From assembly GCA_902784965.1 (NCBI GenBank), contig CACZWU010000018.1, positions 1 through 64,000 on the forward strand: a DNA stretch of 64,000 bases, given 5' to 3'. The translations under genes and the position numbers were made by a program. Origin of the DNA: an uncultured Bacteroidia bacterium (GTDB taxonomy: Bacteria; Bacteroidota; Bacteroidia; Bacteroidales; UBA932). Positions 28,880 through 37,515 of the stretch are shown here, piece by piece (position 1 is the first letter of the stretch; each line of letters starts with the position of its first letter). Below the pieces are notes generated by a model. It was not told the origin of the DNA. It did not search any database and saw only the letters and a program-made list of their open reading frames with translations.

Positions 28880-28895
28880 TGTTCCACGTGGAACA
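28880..28895. promoter_or_regulatory. Second parS-like site after mnmG
   Basis: The same perfect palindrome TGTTCCACGTGGAACA occurs 9 bp after the mnmG stop, 276 bp from the first copy. Two identical 16-mers this close support function in chromosome partitioning. Confidence 0.75.
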
Positions 28896-28897
28896 TT

Positions 28898-28957
28898 AGA
28901 TTCCGGGTCAGGCCCGGAATGACGGATGGTCCGGAATGACGGATGGTCCGGAATGAC
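28898..28957. repeat. Repeat A copy with tandem tail, after mnmG
   Basis: TTCCGGGTCAGGCCCGGAAT starts 2 bp after the second parS site. It is followed by two further tandem units of CCGGAATGACGGATGGT, so the 3' half of the element is repeated three times. Confidence 0.75.
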
Positions 28958-28968
28958 GAAATTTTTAT

Positions 28969-28976
28969 TAAATTTG
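28969..28976 (+). promoter_or_regulatory. -7-like element for the acyl-CoA synthetase gene
   Basis: TAAATTTG, 19 bp before the ATG at 28996, fits TAnnTTTG. No TTTG is found at -33; that position is inside the repeat tail. Confidence 0.4.
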
Positions 28977-28995
28977 TAATCAAAATACACGCAAT

Positions 28996-30768
28996 ATGGA
29001 GATTCTTCGCACATTCGACCTGCTCGAAAACCTGAAAAGCTATCCGCCGAAAGACGATATCCTGGCCCGCAGGAGTCGCGGAAAATGGATCAAGTACAGC
29101 ATTGACCAGTACATTGACATTTCCCACACTGTCGCATACGGACTTCTCGCCATGGGGTTCAAGCCCGGCACAAAGGTCATCACCATCACGACCAACCGCC
29201 CCGAATGGAACTTCATGGACATGGGTATCAATCTGGCCCATATGATTCACGTGCCGGTCTACAGCACCCTGAGTCCGGACGACTATCTCCATATCATTAC
29301 CCATTCCGACGCGGAACTCATCGTGGTCGGATCGCCTGCGCTCTACAAGCGCGTGGCGCCCATCGCTGCCAAGATCGACCGCGACATCAAATTCATCCTG
29401 ATGGATGATGCCGACGACGTGATGACGATGACCAAACTCTATGACTTGGGCCGTGAAAACAAGGAGCGTTTCGCTTCCGTCGTCGAAGAAAACAAGAAGA
29501 ATATCAGCCCGGACGAATGCGCCAGCATCGTGTATACCTCAGGTACTACCGGCGTGCCGAAAGGTGTGATGCTCTCGCACCGCAACATGATGTTCGACTC
29601 GCATGGTCACGCCCTGCGCCAGACCAAGAACTATAGCCACAAGATGGTGAGTTTCCTGCCGCTCTGCCACATGTACGAGCGCACCATGAACTACGAATAC
29701 CAGGAACTGGCCATCAGTACCTACTATGCCGAGAGCCTGGCGACCATCGCCTCCGACCTCAAAGACTGCCATTCCGACGGTTTCTGCGCCGTTCCGCGCG
29801 TGCTTGAAATGATGTATGGCAAACTCGAAGAGGCCGGCAAGAAGCTCACGGGCCTCAAGGCCAAGATCTATTGGGCGGCCTGGGACTATGCAAACCATTT
29901 CGACAACGAGAATACGGGCTGGTTCTATCTCCAGAAGCAGAAACTCTTCGACAAGCTGGTCTACAGCAAGTGGCGTGAGAACCTGGGTGGACACGAGATG
30001 CTGGTGGTCAGCGGCGGCTCGTCGATCCAGGCGAAAATCGTGCGTTGCTTCAACGCGGCGAAGCTGTATATTTTCGAAGGATATGGCCTTACGGAAACCT
30101 CTCCGGTCATTGCCGTCAATTCACCTGCCGATAAATACAATGTGATCGGTACGGTCGGAAAAGCTATGGACGGCACGGAACTTTCCTTTGCCGAAGACGG
30201 TGAAATCCTGACGCGCGGCCCGCATGTCATGCTGGGATACTACAAGAATCCGGAGGCAACGAAAGAGATGATCGATGCCGACGGGTGGCTCCATACAGGC
30301 GATATCGGCTTCCTGAAAGACGGTAAATATCTCAAGATTACAGACCGCAAAAAGGAGATTTTCAAACTGTCTTCGGGCAAATATATTGCTCCGCAGGTCA
30401 TCGAGACCCTGCTCAAGGAGACAGATTATATCGAGAACGCCTTCGTGTTCGGCGCCGGCGAGAAGTTTGCTTCGGCTGTCATCATTCCGTCTTATGCCAA
30501 GGTGAAGGCCTATGCCGACGAGCAGGGCATCAAGGTGGAGACCAAGGAACAGCTCCTGGAGAAACCGGAAATCCAGAAACTCCTGAATCACGCCGTTGCA
30601 ACGGTCAACGAGCAGCTGGCGGCCCACGAAAACGTGAAGCGTCCGACCTTCCTTTTCGACGAGTGGAACACCGACAACGGCATGCTGTCGCAGACGCTCA
30701 AACTCAAGCGCCGCAACCTGCAGACCCGTTACGCACAGGTAATCGAAGACACTTACAAGACCGCCTGA
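28996..30768 (+). CDS. Long-chain acyl-CoA synthetase (AMP-forming)
   Basis: This 590-residue adenylate-forming enzyme activates fatty acids to acyl-CoA. Motifs: P-loop YTSGTTGVPKGVMLSH (about residue 178), FEGYGLTETSP, the Asp in WLHTGDIGFLKDGKYLKITDRKKEIFKLSSGK read as TGDIG and DRKKEIFK, and a C-terminal Lys region. It is of the long-chain (FAA/FadD15-like) type without a signal peptide. The 3' end overlaps the convergent ATPase gene by 16 bp. In gut Bacteroidales such enzymes probably recycle host or membrane fatty acids, but the substrate length cannot be read from sequence. Confidence 0.93.
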   Translation: MEILRTFDLLENLKSYPPKDDILARRSRGKWIKYSIDQYIDISHTVAYGLLAMGFKPGTKVITITTNRPEWNFMDMGINLAHMIHVPVYSTLSPDDYLHIITHSDAELIVVGSPALYKRVAPIAAKIDRDIKFILMDDADDVMTMTKLYDLGRENKERFASVVEENKKNISPDECASIVYTSGTTGVPKGVMLSHRNMMFDSHGHALRQTKNYSHKMVSFLPLCHMYERTMNYEYQELAISTYYAESLATIASDLKDCHSDGFCAVPRVLEMMYGKLEEAGKKLTGLKAKIYWAAWDYANHFDNENTGWFYLQKQKLFDKLVYSKWRENLGGHEMLVVSGGSSIQAKIVRCFNAAKLYIFEGYGLTETSPVIAVNSPADKYNVIGTVGKAMDGTELSFAEDGEILTRGPHVMLGYYKNPEATKEMIDADGWLHTGDIGFLKDGKYLKITDRKKEIFKLSSGKYIAPQVIETLLKETDYIENAFVFGAGEKFASAVIIPSYAKVKAYADEQGIKVETKEQLLEKPEIQKLLNHAVATVNEQLAAHENVKRPTFLFDEWNTDNGMLSQTLKLKRRNLQTRYAQVIEDTYKTA

Positions 30769-32141
30769 CCCGCGTTTTTCGCACGCAGCAAGGCAAAGAC
30801 ATCGTCCGGCAGGAGGGCATTTCCCAGCTCTGCTGCCGGGCTTTCTTTTGTGAAAAGTTTGACGAGAACCTTTTTTCTGCCTTTAAACGGAAGGAAAGAA
30901 GTCATGCCCTGCAGTTTTTCCGTCAAATTCCGGGCGTTCACGCGCTCCGTCCATTTGCAGACGCCGATCAGGAGGACTTTATGATCCAGGGATTCGGCTA
31001 CAACATCGAGTTCTTCCCAGCTACGGGCCTCTCCGAAGCGGATTCCATCGATCTCGTTTCCGCTTACGGCGTCCCGGCAGAGGTGTTTCCACCAGTAGCC
31101 AACCAGGTCCGGGAAGGCGCTGGCAAAGGCCTTCAGCACGGGTACGTCGCGTTTCAGCGCAATGAAAGACCGGTTCGGAACGACGACCTTATAGTATAGA
31201 AAGAGGAAAGGATCGGCCATCCGGTAGCGGCTTTTTTTGCAGTTTTTTTCTGGCTCTCCAAAGGGAATATCCCTTTCCAGATAGCCCAGATCGATTAATT
31301 TTGCCAGTGGACGGGACAGATTGGTAGCCGGTTCGCCCAGTCGGGCTGCGATTTCCGAAAGGCGGCTGGCACCGCTTCCGATGGCCGTCAGGATTGATTC
31401 GGCTTTGACGATATCTTTCATGTCGTCGCGCAGAAGGCGTGCGGGTTCTTCATACAGGACGCCCGTATCTGACAGGATGTGGTCCCAGACGGCATCTTTC
31501 AGCGCAACGGTTGTTTCGGCCAGGCGCCAGTATCGCGGCACGCCGCCCCAAACGGCATAATGCTCCATGCTGCTTTGGGCATCCACCCCCAGCGCTTCCT
31601 GCATAAGATACGCAGGAAATGCCGTGATATCAATGTCTACGGCCGTTTTTCCATAGAAAGGAGCGTCAGGCCCGTGTGTCAAGTTGTACATCATTTGCTG
31701 TGAAGATCCACACAAGATCAGATGAAACTTGAGCCGGTCGGTTTCAGTGTTGAGGAGCTCGCGAAGGACGGAAAGAAGCGAAGGAGAACATTCAACCAGG
31801 TAAGGAAATTCGTCCAAACACAGAGAAATTCGTTCCGAAACGCGTTGGTTGAAGGCCAAAAACAACGATTTCCAATCAGGAAATACAGTCTCTCCAAAGC
31901 CCGGAAATACGGTCGAAATGGCTCGAGCCAAAGCGGAAATCTGGAGGGACGGATCCGTCCGATCAGCTTCAAAATAGACATCTTTCTCGCTGAGGACCTT
32001 TCCAAGCAGCGCCGTTTTGCCCATTCTGCGTCTTCCGCGGACAATGATCAGTGAAGGATTTCCCGCTTCCAGCGCCTGCTTGATATCGGAGATTTCCTTT
32101 TCTCTTTCAATGAAATACATGGCCTTATCGAACATTTTCAT
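30753..32141 (-). CDS. AAA ATPase of the DUF234/archaeal-ATPase type
   Basis: I place the start at the ATG at 32141 (MKMFDKAMYFIEREKEI), or possibly 32135. A longer ORF from 32174 would begin inside the promoter. Walker A is RGRRRMGKTALLG, Walker B is ISLCLDEFPYL, and the sensor-like segment LILCGSSQQMM follows. A winged-helix region (SRLSEIAARLGEPATNLSRPLAKLIDLGYLERD, seen as SRLSEIAARLG and LIDLGYLER) leads into a C-terminal DUF234 nuclease-like domain with FGEARSWEELDVVAES and LLIGVCKW, which fits a D...E-x-D/K core. These single-gene ATPases are widespread in anaerobes; their job is not known. Often considered mobile or defence-associated, which is inference. Confidence 0.85.
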   Translation of the reverse strand: MKMFDKAMYFIEREKEISDIKQALEAGNPSLIIVRGRRRMGKTALLGKVLSEKDVYFEADRTDPSLQISALARAISTVFPGFGETVFPDWKSLFLAFNQRVSERISLCLDEFPYLVECSPSLLSVLRELLNTETDRLKFHLILCGSSQQMMYNLTHGPDAPFYGKTAVDIDITAFPAYLMQEALGVDAQSSMEHYAVWGGVPRYWRLAETTVALKDAVWDHILSDTGVLYEEPARLLRDDMKDIVKAESILTAIGSGASRLSEIAARLGEPATNLSRPLAKLIDLGYLERDIPFGEPEKNCKKSRYRMADPFLFLYYKVVVPNRSFIALKRDVPVLKAFASAFPDLVGYWWKHLCRDAVSGNEIDGIRFGEARSWEELDVVAESLDHKVLLIGVCKWTERVNARNLTEKLQGMTSFLPFKGRKKVLVKLFTKESPAAELGNALLPDDVFALLRAKNAGQAVL

Positions 32142-32143
32142 CA

Positions 32144-32175
32144 CAAAGATAATGCTTTTATTGCATAATTCCAAA
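32144..32175 (-). promoter_or_regulatory. Consensus promoter for the AAA ATPase gene
   Basis: On the minus strand TTTG, 20 bp, TATCTTTG, an exact fit. The -7 element ends only 2 bp before the ATG at 32141, so the mRNA would be leaderless or nearly so, possibly starting translation at 32135. Confidence 0.75.
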
Positions 32176-32320
32176 AGGCAAATTCATGGGAAAATCATAG
32201 AAAATCAATCATGGCCTGATTTTGCATAAAGTCTATTATGGGATATAAACATAATTCTTTTCGGAAACGAAATAAATCCATATCTATTTTTGTATCCAAC
32301 ACGAACGAATACAAATAACC

Positions 32321-32343
32321 AAGGGGGCCTTGCGGGCCCCCTT
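32321..32343 (-). terminator. Hairpin terminator after gcvH
   Basis: AAGGGGGCC and GGCCCCCTT form a 9-bp stem about 30 bp downstream of the gcvH stop, followed on the minus strand by a T-rich stretch. The 200 bp between the ATPase gene and gcvH hold nothing else that I can support. Confidence 0.65.
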
Positions 32344-32372
32344 GAACACATCACATTTTTGATTTTTACAAA

Positions 32373-32747
32373 TCAGATTATTTCCTCATACTGCGCAGCA
32401 GAAAGGAGAGTATCAAATTCCGAAGGATCGGAGAATTTGACCTTGATCATCCACCCCTCACCGTAAGGATCGGAGTTTACCAGCTCGGGAGCGCCTTCGA
32501 GAGCCGGGTTGACTTCGGCAACTTCGCCGGAAATCGGCATAAAGGCATCGGCAACCGTCTTGACGGCCTCAATCGTTCCGAATACCTCTTCTTTCGAGAG
32601 CGTCTCGCCCTCAGTCTGGATGTCAACAAAAACGATATCGCCCAATTCGCTCTGGGCAAAGTCGGTAATACCGACAATGGCCACGTCGCCTTCGACGCGG
32701 ACCCATTCGTGGTCTTTCGTGTATTTAAGTTCAGCAGGTGTATTCAT
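32373..32747 (-). CDS. gcvH: Glycine cleavage system H protein
   Basis: The H protein carries the lipoyl arm that shuttles the aminomethyl group between the P, T and L proteins. At 124 residues it has the usual length, with the lipoylated Lys in [13 protein letters not shown] (about residue 62) and the conserved start [21 protein letters not shown]. It stands alone, without gcvT or gcvP nearby. It has a perfect promoter and a terminator, so it is a monocistronic unit. Confidence 0.96.
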   Translation of the reverse strand: MNTPAELKYTKDHEWVRVEGDVAIVGITDFAQSELGDIVFVDIQTEGETLSKEEVFGTIEAVKTVADAFMPISGEVAEVNPALEGAPELVNSDPYGEGWMIKVKFSDPSEFDTLLSAAQYEEII

Positions 32748-32774
32748 AGTTTTTCTAACGTACTATTCAGCGCA

Positions 32775-32806
32775 CAAATATAATGATTTCTTTTTCAACT
32801 TCCAAA
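32775..32806 (-). promoter_or_regulatory. Consensus promoter for gcvH
   Basis: On the minus strand TTTG, 20 bp, TATATTTG, an exact fit. Leader about 25 nt. Confidence 0.75.
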
Positions 32807-32858
32807 CCTTTCGGAAACAAATTCAAATTTTGCGCCAAAATCGCAAGAAAATAGCCAC

Positions 32859-33452
32859 TTACATCATCTTCAGCGCCCGCTTGATGAGCTCTTCGAGGGT
32901 GTAATCGGGGTTCTCTTTGAGCAGTTTGTCGAGGGTTTTCTCCACGGCTGGCTTCGAGAATCCGAGCATGGTCAAAGCGCCGGTTGCCTCTTCGCGTACG
33001 GCTGATGAAGCGCTGCCCTGGTTTTCGAACGTGAATTCGTCGCCGCCCTTGCCGATCTTGTCTTTCAGGTCGAGGATGACCCGCTGTGCGGTCTTCAGGC
33101 CGATGCCCTTGACAGCCTTGAACTTGCCTACGTCGTTGGAGAGCACAGCCTCGCGCACTTCGTCGGCCGTCATGGCCGACAGGATCATCCGGGCGGAACC
33201 GGGACCGACGCCGCTGACGGAGATCAGCTGGACGAAGACAGCGCGCTCGGCCTTATCGGCGAAGCCGTAAAGCGATTCGTCGTCTTCGCGGACCAGGTGC
33301 GTCGTGTAGAGTTTTACATTCTTGCCCTGGGCGTTCTGAAGTTTGGAAAACGTGCTGAGCGAAATGAGCAGATCGTAGCCTACGCCGCAGGCTTCGACGA
33401 TGGCGTCGGTGGGAGTGATTTCTTCCAGACGGCCGGTAATATATTCATACAT
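32859..33452 (-). CDS. ruvA: Holliday junction protein RuvA
   Basis: RuvA binds the four-way junction and loads RuvB. The 197 residues show the N-terminal OB fold (MYEYITGRLEEITPTDAIVE), two helix-hairpin-helix motifs (VSGVGPGSARMILS, VKGIGLKTAQRVI) and the small C-terminal domain III (VEKTLDKLLKENPDYTLEELIKRAL, seen as TLEELIKRALKMM). The gene is apart from ruvB. It faces sufS with about 50 bp between the two starts. Confidence 0.96.
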   Translation of the reverse strand: MYEYITGRLEEITPTDAIVEACGVGYDLLISLSTFSKLQNAQGKNVKLYTTHLVREDDESLYGFADKAERAVFVQLISVSGVGPGSARMILSAMTADEVREAVLSNDVGKFKAVKGIGLKTAQRVILDLKDKIGKGGDEFTFENQGSASSAVREEATGALTMLGFSKPAVEKTLDKLLKENPDYTLEELIKRALKMM

Positions 33453-33487
33453 AACAGGTCAAAATGATATTTTTTTGTAAAAATAGT

Positions 33488-33495
33488 TAATTTTG
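33488..33495 (+). promoter_or_regulatory. -7 element for the suf-folK-glyS operon
   Basis: TAATTTTG, 7 bp before the ATG at 33503, matches TAnnTTTG; the leader would be very short. No TTTG at -33, so the promoter may depend on an activator. Confidence 0.45.
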
Positions 33496-33502
33496 CGGGA
33501 TT

Positions 33503-34729
33503 ATGGAAGCACGGACGCTATTTCCGGCCCTCGACAGGGAGATCTACGGCAAACCGCTGATCTATTTCGACAACGCTGCGACGGCACAGCGCCCGTTCAG
33601 TGTGCTCGAACTGCAGCAGCGCCTGTGCGTGGAGGCCAATGGCAATATCCATCGGGCGATCCATAAACTGAGTGCCGACGCTACCGACGCCTATGAAGCA
33701 GGGCGCGAAGCAGTACGCCGCCATATCAACGCACCCGCCCGCGAAAACGTAATCTTCACCAGCGGCACCACGGCTTCCATCAATCTGGTTGCCAGCTGTT
33801 TCTGCGAGCGCTACCTGGCTGCCGGCGACCGCATCCTGATTTCCGAAGCCGAGCACCACAGCAACCTCGTGTCGTGGCAGATCGCCTGCCAGCGGCACGG
33901 CGCCGCACTCGACGTGCTACCAGTCGACGAAGCGGGCGAAATCTCGCCCGAAGAACTGGAGCGCCGCCTCAAAGCCGCGGAAGGCCGCATCAAGCTCGTG
34001 GCTCTGGCCCACATCTCCAACGTGCTGGGCATCGTCAATCCCGTCCGCGAAGTGGTGGAAACCGCGCATCGCTACGGCGTTCCCGTGCTGCTCGACGGCG
34101 CGCAGGGCATCGTCCACGAGCGGGTCGACGTACAGGCCCTCGACTGCGACTTTTACGCTTTCTCCGGCCACAAGGTCTATGCGCCCACCGGCATCGGTGT
34201 GCTCTATGGCAAGCGGGAATGGCTAGAGGCCCTGCCGCCCTACATGGGAGGCGGCGAGATGATCGAGACCGTGACCTTCGAAAAGACCACCTACGCCCCG
34301 CTGCCGCTGAAATACGAAGCCGGCACGCAGAACTACGTGGCGGCCGCCTGCATGGCGCCGGCCCTTGAAGTCGCCCGCCAGCTGGCGGAAGACCCTGCGC
34401 TGCAGGCCGCCCAGCGCGAGATGCGCGACTATCTGCTGGAAGAACTCACCCGGATCGAAGGGTTGCGGCTCTTCGGCACGCCGCGCGACCCGGAGCGGAA
34501 GATTCCGCTCTTTTCGTTCGTTGTGGAAGGTGCCTTCGCCTCCGACCTGGCCCAGATCCTCGACAAGATGGGCATCGCTGTGCGCTCGGGCCACATGTGC
34601 GCCGAGCCGCTGCTGCACCGCTACGGGCAGACCTCGCTGCTGCGCGCTTCGCTCGCTCCCTACAATACGCTTGCGGAATGCGAAACCTTCGTGTCGGCAC
34701 TCCGCCGCGCCATCAAGATGTTGCGATAA
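33503..34729 (+). CDS. sufS: Cysteine desulfurase SufS
   Basis: SufS takes sulfur from cysteine for Fe-S cluster assembly using PLP. The 408 residues include YFDNAATAQRP, TSGTTASINLVA, AEHHSNLVSWQ, the PLP Lys in FSGHK (Lys224) and the active Cys in RSGHMCAEP (Cys366). The flanking sequence RSGHxCA is typical of group II (SufS-like) enzymes that need SufE. The SufE domain is encoded by the very next gene, starting at the base after the sufS stop. Confidence 0.96.
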   Translation: MEARTLFPALDREIYGKPLIYFDNAATAQRPFSVLELQQRLCVEANGNIHRAIHKLSADATDAYEAGREAVRRHINAPARENVIFTSGTTASINLVASCFCERYLAAGDRILISEAEHHSNLVSWQIACQRHGAALDVLPVDEAGEISPEELERRLKAAEGRIKLVALAHISNVLGIVNPVREVVETAHRYGVPVLLDGAQGIVHERVDVQALDCDFYAFSGHKVYAPTGIGVLYGKREWLEALPPYMGGGEMIETVTFEKTTYAPLPLKYEAGTQNYVAAACMAPALEVARQLAEDPALQAAQREMRDYLLEELTRIEGLRLFGTPRDPERKIPLFSFVVEGAFASDLAQILDKMGIAVRSGHMCAEPLLHRYGQTSLLRASLAPYNTLAECETFVSALRRAIKMLR

Positions 34730-35479
34730 ATGAACACGATACAAGAAATACAGGCATCCATCGTCGAAGAATTCTCCGTGTTCTCCGATTGGATGGACAA
34801 ATACGAATACCTCATCGAACTGGGCAAGAGCATGCCGCTGATCGACGAGAAAGAAAAGACCGAGGAGCATCTGATCAAGGGCTGCCAGTCGCGCGTGTGG
34901 CTGGCCTGCAAGCCCGAGAACGGCCGGCTCCGCTTTTCGGCCGACAGCGACGCCATCATCACCAAGGGCATCATCTCGCTACTGCTGAAGGTCTACGACA
35001 ACCAGACGCCGGCCGACATCCTGGCCGCCAACGAAGATTTCATCGAGGCCATCGGCCTGAAGGAAAACCTGTCGCCGACCCGCGCCAACGGCCTGGTATC
35101 GATGATCGCCACGATCAAGGCCTACGCCGCCGCCCACAAAGGTCTTTCTGTCCCCGACGGAACAGAAAGACAAAAGAAAGATATTGAGCCTGAGATAGTT
35201 GCGGCGCTGAGAAATGTCTATGACCCGGAAATTCCGGTGAATGTGTACGACCTGGGACTCATCTACGAGATCCAGGCCGATGCCGATGGGGTGGTATTCG
35301 TGAAGATGACGCTTACGGCGCCCAACTGCCCCATCGCCGACGAGGTGGTGGCGCAGGTGCACGAGGCGGTGGCCGACGTGCCGGGGGTGAAAGAGGTGCA
35401 GGTCGACCTGGTGTTTGAACCGGAATGGACCACCGACCGGATGAGCGAAGAGGCAAAACTGGAATTGGGCATGCTATGA
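34730..35479 (+). CDS. SufE fused to a DUF59/SufT-like domain
   Basis: Residues 1-137 are SufE, with the sulfur-accepting Cys52 in KGCQSRVW. Residues about 151-249 are a MIP18/DUF59 domain with DPEIPVNVYDLGLIYEI and LTAPNCPIADEV, the family that helps Fe-S protein maturation. The linker (residues 138-149, GLSVPDGTERQK) is encoded by a 30-bp palindrome that also occurs outside genes at 46204 and 58953. This suggests two separate genes were joined by insertion or rearrangement of that repeat. Both halves look complete, so the fused protein could deliver sulfur and handle cluster transfer together. It starts right after sufS and overlaps folK by 4 bp. Confidence 0.9.
   Translation: MNTIQEIQASIVEEFSVFSDWMDKYEYLIELGKSMPLIDEKEKTEEHLIKGCQSRVWLACKPENGRLRFSADSDAIITKGIISLLLKVYDNQTPADILAANEDFIEAIGLKENLSPTRANGLVSMIATIKAYAAAHKGLSVPDGTERQKKDIEPEIVAALRNVYDPEIPVNVYDLGLIYEIQADADGVVFVKMTLTAPNCPIADEVVAQVHEAVADVPGVKEVQVDLVFEPEWTTDRMSEEAKLELGML
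35142..35171. repeat. 30-bp palindrome B inside the sufE/DUF59 gene
   Basis: Arms GTCTTTCTGT and ACAGAAAGAC enclose CCCCGACGGA. The sequence is the exact reverse complement of the copies at 46204 and 58953, and it is read in frame as part of the linker. Confidence 0.85.
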
Positions 35480-35892
35480 TCTATCTGGCACTTGGATCGA
35501 ACCTGGGCGACCGGGAATGGAACCTGGAACAGGCGCTGGCACTGCTGGCCGACGCGCTGAAGGTCGACATGCTCTGCTCGCGCGTGCTGGAGACCGAGGC
35601 GCTGGGCTTCGACGGGCTGGCCTTCCTCAACCAGGCGGTGTGTTTCGAGAGCGACATCGCACCCGAAGCGCTGCTCGACCTCTGCCAGGACATCGAAGTG
35701 CGGCTGGGACGCCCGCGGCACGAGGCGCAGTACGATGCGCAGGGCCGCCGGGTTTTCAGCAACCGCACCATCGACATCGATATTTTGAAATTCAACGATT
35801 TGGAAATACATACCGACCGGCTGGTCATCCCGCACCCGCAGCTTTGGGAGCGGCCTTACGTACAAGAATTATTAAACGACATCACAATATGA
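35476..35892 (+). CDS. folK: HPPK, folate pyrophosphokinase
   Basis: The enzyme transfers pyrophosphate from ATP to 6-hydroxymethyl-dihydropterin in folate synthesis. I use the ATG at 35476 (MIYLALGSNLGDREWNLEQA), which overlaps the preceding stop (ATGA). A frame start at 35425 would sit well inside the upstream gene. The 138 residues contain the pterin-binding N-terminus LGSNLGDR and the metal/ATP motif SNRTIDIDILKFND, ending with the segment VIPHPQLWERPYV. Length is slightly short but complete. Confidence 0.93.
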   Translation: MIYLALGSNLGDREWNLEQALALLADALKVDMLCSRVLETEALGFDGLAFLNQAVCFESDIAPEALLDLCQDIEVRLGRPRHEAQYDAQGRRVFSNRTIDIDILKFNDLEIHTDRLVIPHPQLWERPYVQELLNDITI

Positions 35893-37390
35893 CACAGGAA
35901 GAAGTATTCAAGACGCTCGTGGCGCACGCCAAAGAGTATGGCTTCATTTTTCAGTCCAGCGAAATCTACGACGGCCTGAGCGCCGTGTACGACTACGGCC
36001 AGATGGGCGTTGAGATGAAGAACAATATCAAGAAATATTGGTGGGAAGCGATGGTCCACCTCAACGACAACATCGTGGGCATCGACTCGGCCATCTTCAT
36101 GCATCCCCGCATCTGGGAGGCCTCCGGCCATGTGGGCGCCTTCAACGACCCGCTCATCGACAACAAGGACTCCAAGAAACGCTATCGCGCCGACGTGCTG
36201 ATCGAAGAGTATCTCGCGAAACTCGAGGAGAAGATGGACAAGGAAGTGGAGAAAGGACGCCGCAAATGGGGCGAAGCCTTCAACGAGGAGCAGTTCCGCG
36301 CCACCAACCCCAACGTGCAGCGCAGCAAGGTGAAATACGACGAAGTCCACGCACGCATGACCAAGGCCCTCAACGACAACGACTTGAAGGAGCTTCGCCA
36401 GATTATCGTCGACTGTGAGATCGCCTGCCCGATCTCCGGTACCAAGAACTGGACCGACGTGCGCCAGTTCAACCTGATGTTCAGCACGCAGCTGGGCAAC
36501 GTGGACGGCGGTGTGGGCACCATCTACCTGCGCCCCGAGACCGCACAGGGCATCTTCGTGAATTTCCTCAACGTGCAGAAGACCGGCCGTATGAAGATCC
36601 CCTTCGGCATCGCGCAGATCGGCAAGGCCTTCCGCAACGAGATCGTGGCCCGGCAGTTCATCTTCCGCATGCGCGAGTTCGAGCAGATGGAGATGCAGTT
36701 CAGACGCGCCTGGCCTGGCACAAGGCGCTTGGCCTGGGCGACGAGAAATACCGCTTCCACGACCACGAGAAACTGGCGCACTACGCCAACGCCGCCACTG
36801 ACATCGAATTCGAGTTCCCGTTTGGATTCAAGGAACTGGAAGGCATCCACAGCCGCACAGACTTCGACCTGTCGCAGCACCAGAAGTTCAGCGGACGCAA
36901 GATCCAGTATTTCGATCCCGAGACCAACGAGAGCTACACGCCGTACGTCATCGAGACCTCCATCGGCCTCGACCGCACCTTCCTGGCCATCCTGTCCTCG
37001 TCCTACACGGAAGAAAAGCTGGAAAATGGTGAAGAGCGCGTGGTGCTGCGCCTGCCGGCCTGCATCGCTCCGGTGAAGCTGGCTGTGCTGCCGCTCGTCA
37101 AGAAGGACGGCCTGCCCGAGAAGGCCCGCGAGATCCTCGATGAGCTGCGCTTCGACTTCAACTGCCAGTACGATGAGAAAGACTCCATCGGCAAGCGCTA
37201 CCGCCGCCAGGACGCCATCGGCACGCCGTATTGCATCACCATCGACCACGACACGCTGGAAGACGGCTGCGTGACGCTGCGCGACCGCGACACGATGCAG
37301 CAGGAACGCATCCCCATCGAGCGTCTCCGTGAAATCGTCACCGAAAAGGTGAGCATGAAGCCGCTCTTCAAGCAGATTCACAAGATCTGA
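35889..37390 (+). pseudogene. glyS: Glycyl-tRNA synthetase, interrupted by an internal deletion/frameshift
   Basis: The eukaryote-like class II GlyRS of Bacteroidota charges tRNA-Gly. The start MTQEEVFKTLVAHAKEYGF overlaps the folK stop (ATGA). The first part is normal through REFEQMEMQF, about residue 270 (around 36700). The reading frame then becomes nonsense (RRAWPGTRRLAWATRN), while another frame resumes with WHKALGLGDEKYRFHDHEK and runs through the anticodon-binding domain to KPLFKQIHKI at 37390. Compared with the family, roughly 15-18 codons after MQF are missing and the frame is shifted. GlyRS is essential and I see no second copy here, so a sequencing or assembly error is as likely as a real lesion. 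No programmed-frameshift signal was recognised. Confidence 0.75.
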
Positions 37391-37515
37391 CCTTTGAACG
37401 CAAGATTTCGTGGCAGCAGGGATTTAGTAGGCAGAAGCAACAAATACTTATGAAGACAAGATGCATGTATCTGGCGCTGCTGCTGTCGATGATGCTGATG
37501 GCGGCTGGCTGCAAC
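37391..37515 (+). repeat. Leader plus signal-peptide segment shared with 39402-39528 (copy 1)
   Basis: From the base after the glyS stop to the lipobox codons of the next gene, the sequence aligns with the leader and signal region of the lipoprotein gene on the other strand at 39467. Shared blocks include CGCAAGATT, GGGTATTTAGT-like and CAGAAG upstream, and the ATGAA...CATGTAT...GGC coding start. Similarity stops after the lipobox. Confidence 0.6.

Noticed and set aside
30753..32174. Toxin-antitoxin or defence island around the AAA ATPase
   Set aside because: It is a single gene among housekeeping genes, with no partner gene on either side.
32285..32343. A possible small RNA from TATTTTTG at 32285 to the hairpin at 32321
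   Set aside because: No -33 element and no T-run after the hairpin in the plus direction; the hairpin is better explained as the gcvH terminator.
36650..36760. Programmed ribosomal frameshifting in glyS
   Set aside because: No slippery heptamer or stimulatory structure was recognised, and codons seem to be missing as well as the frame shifted.
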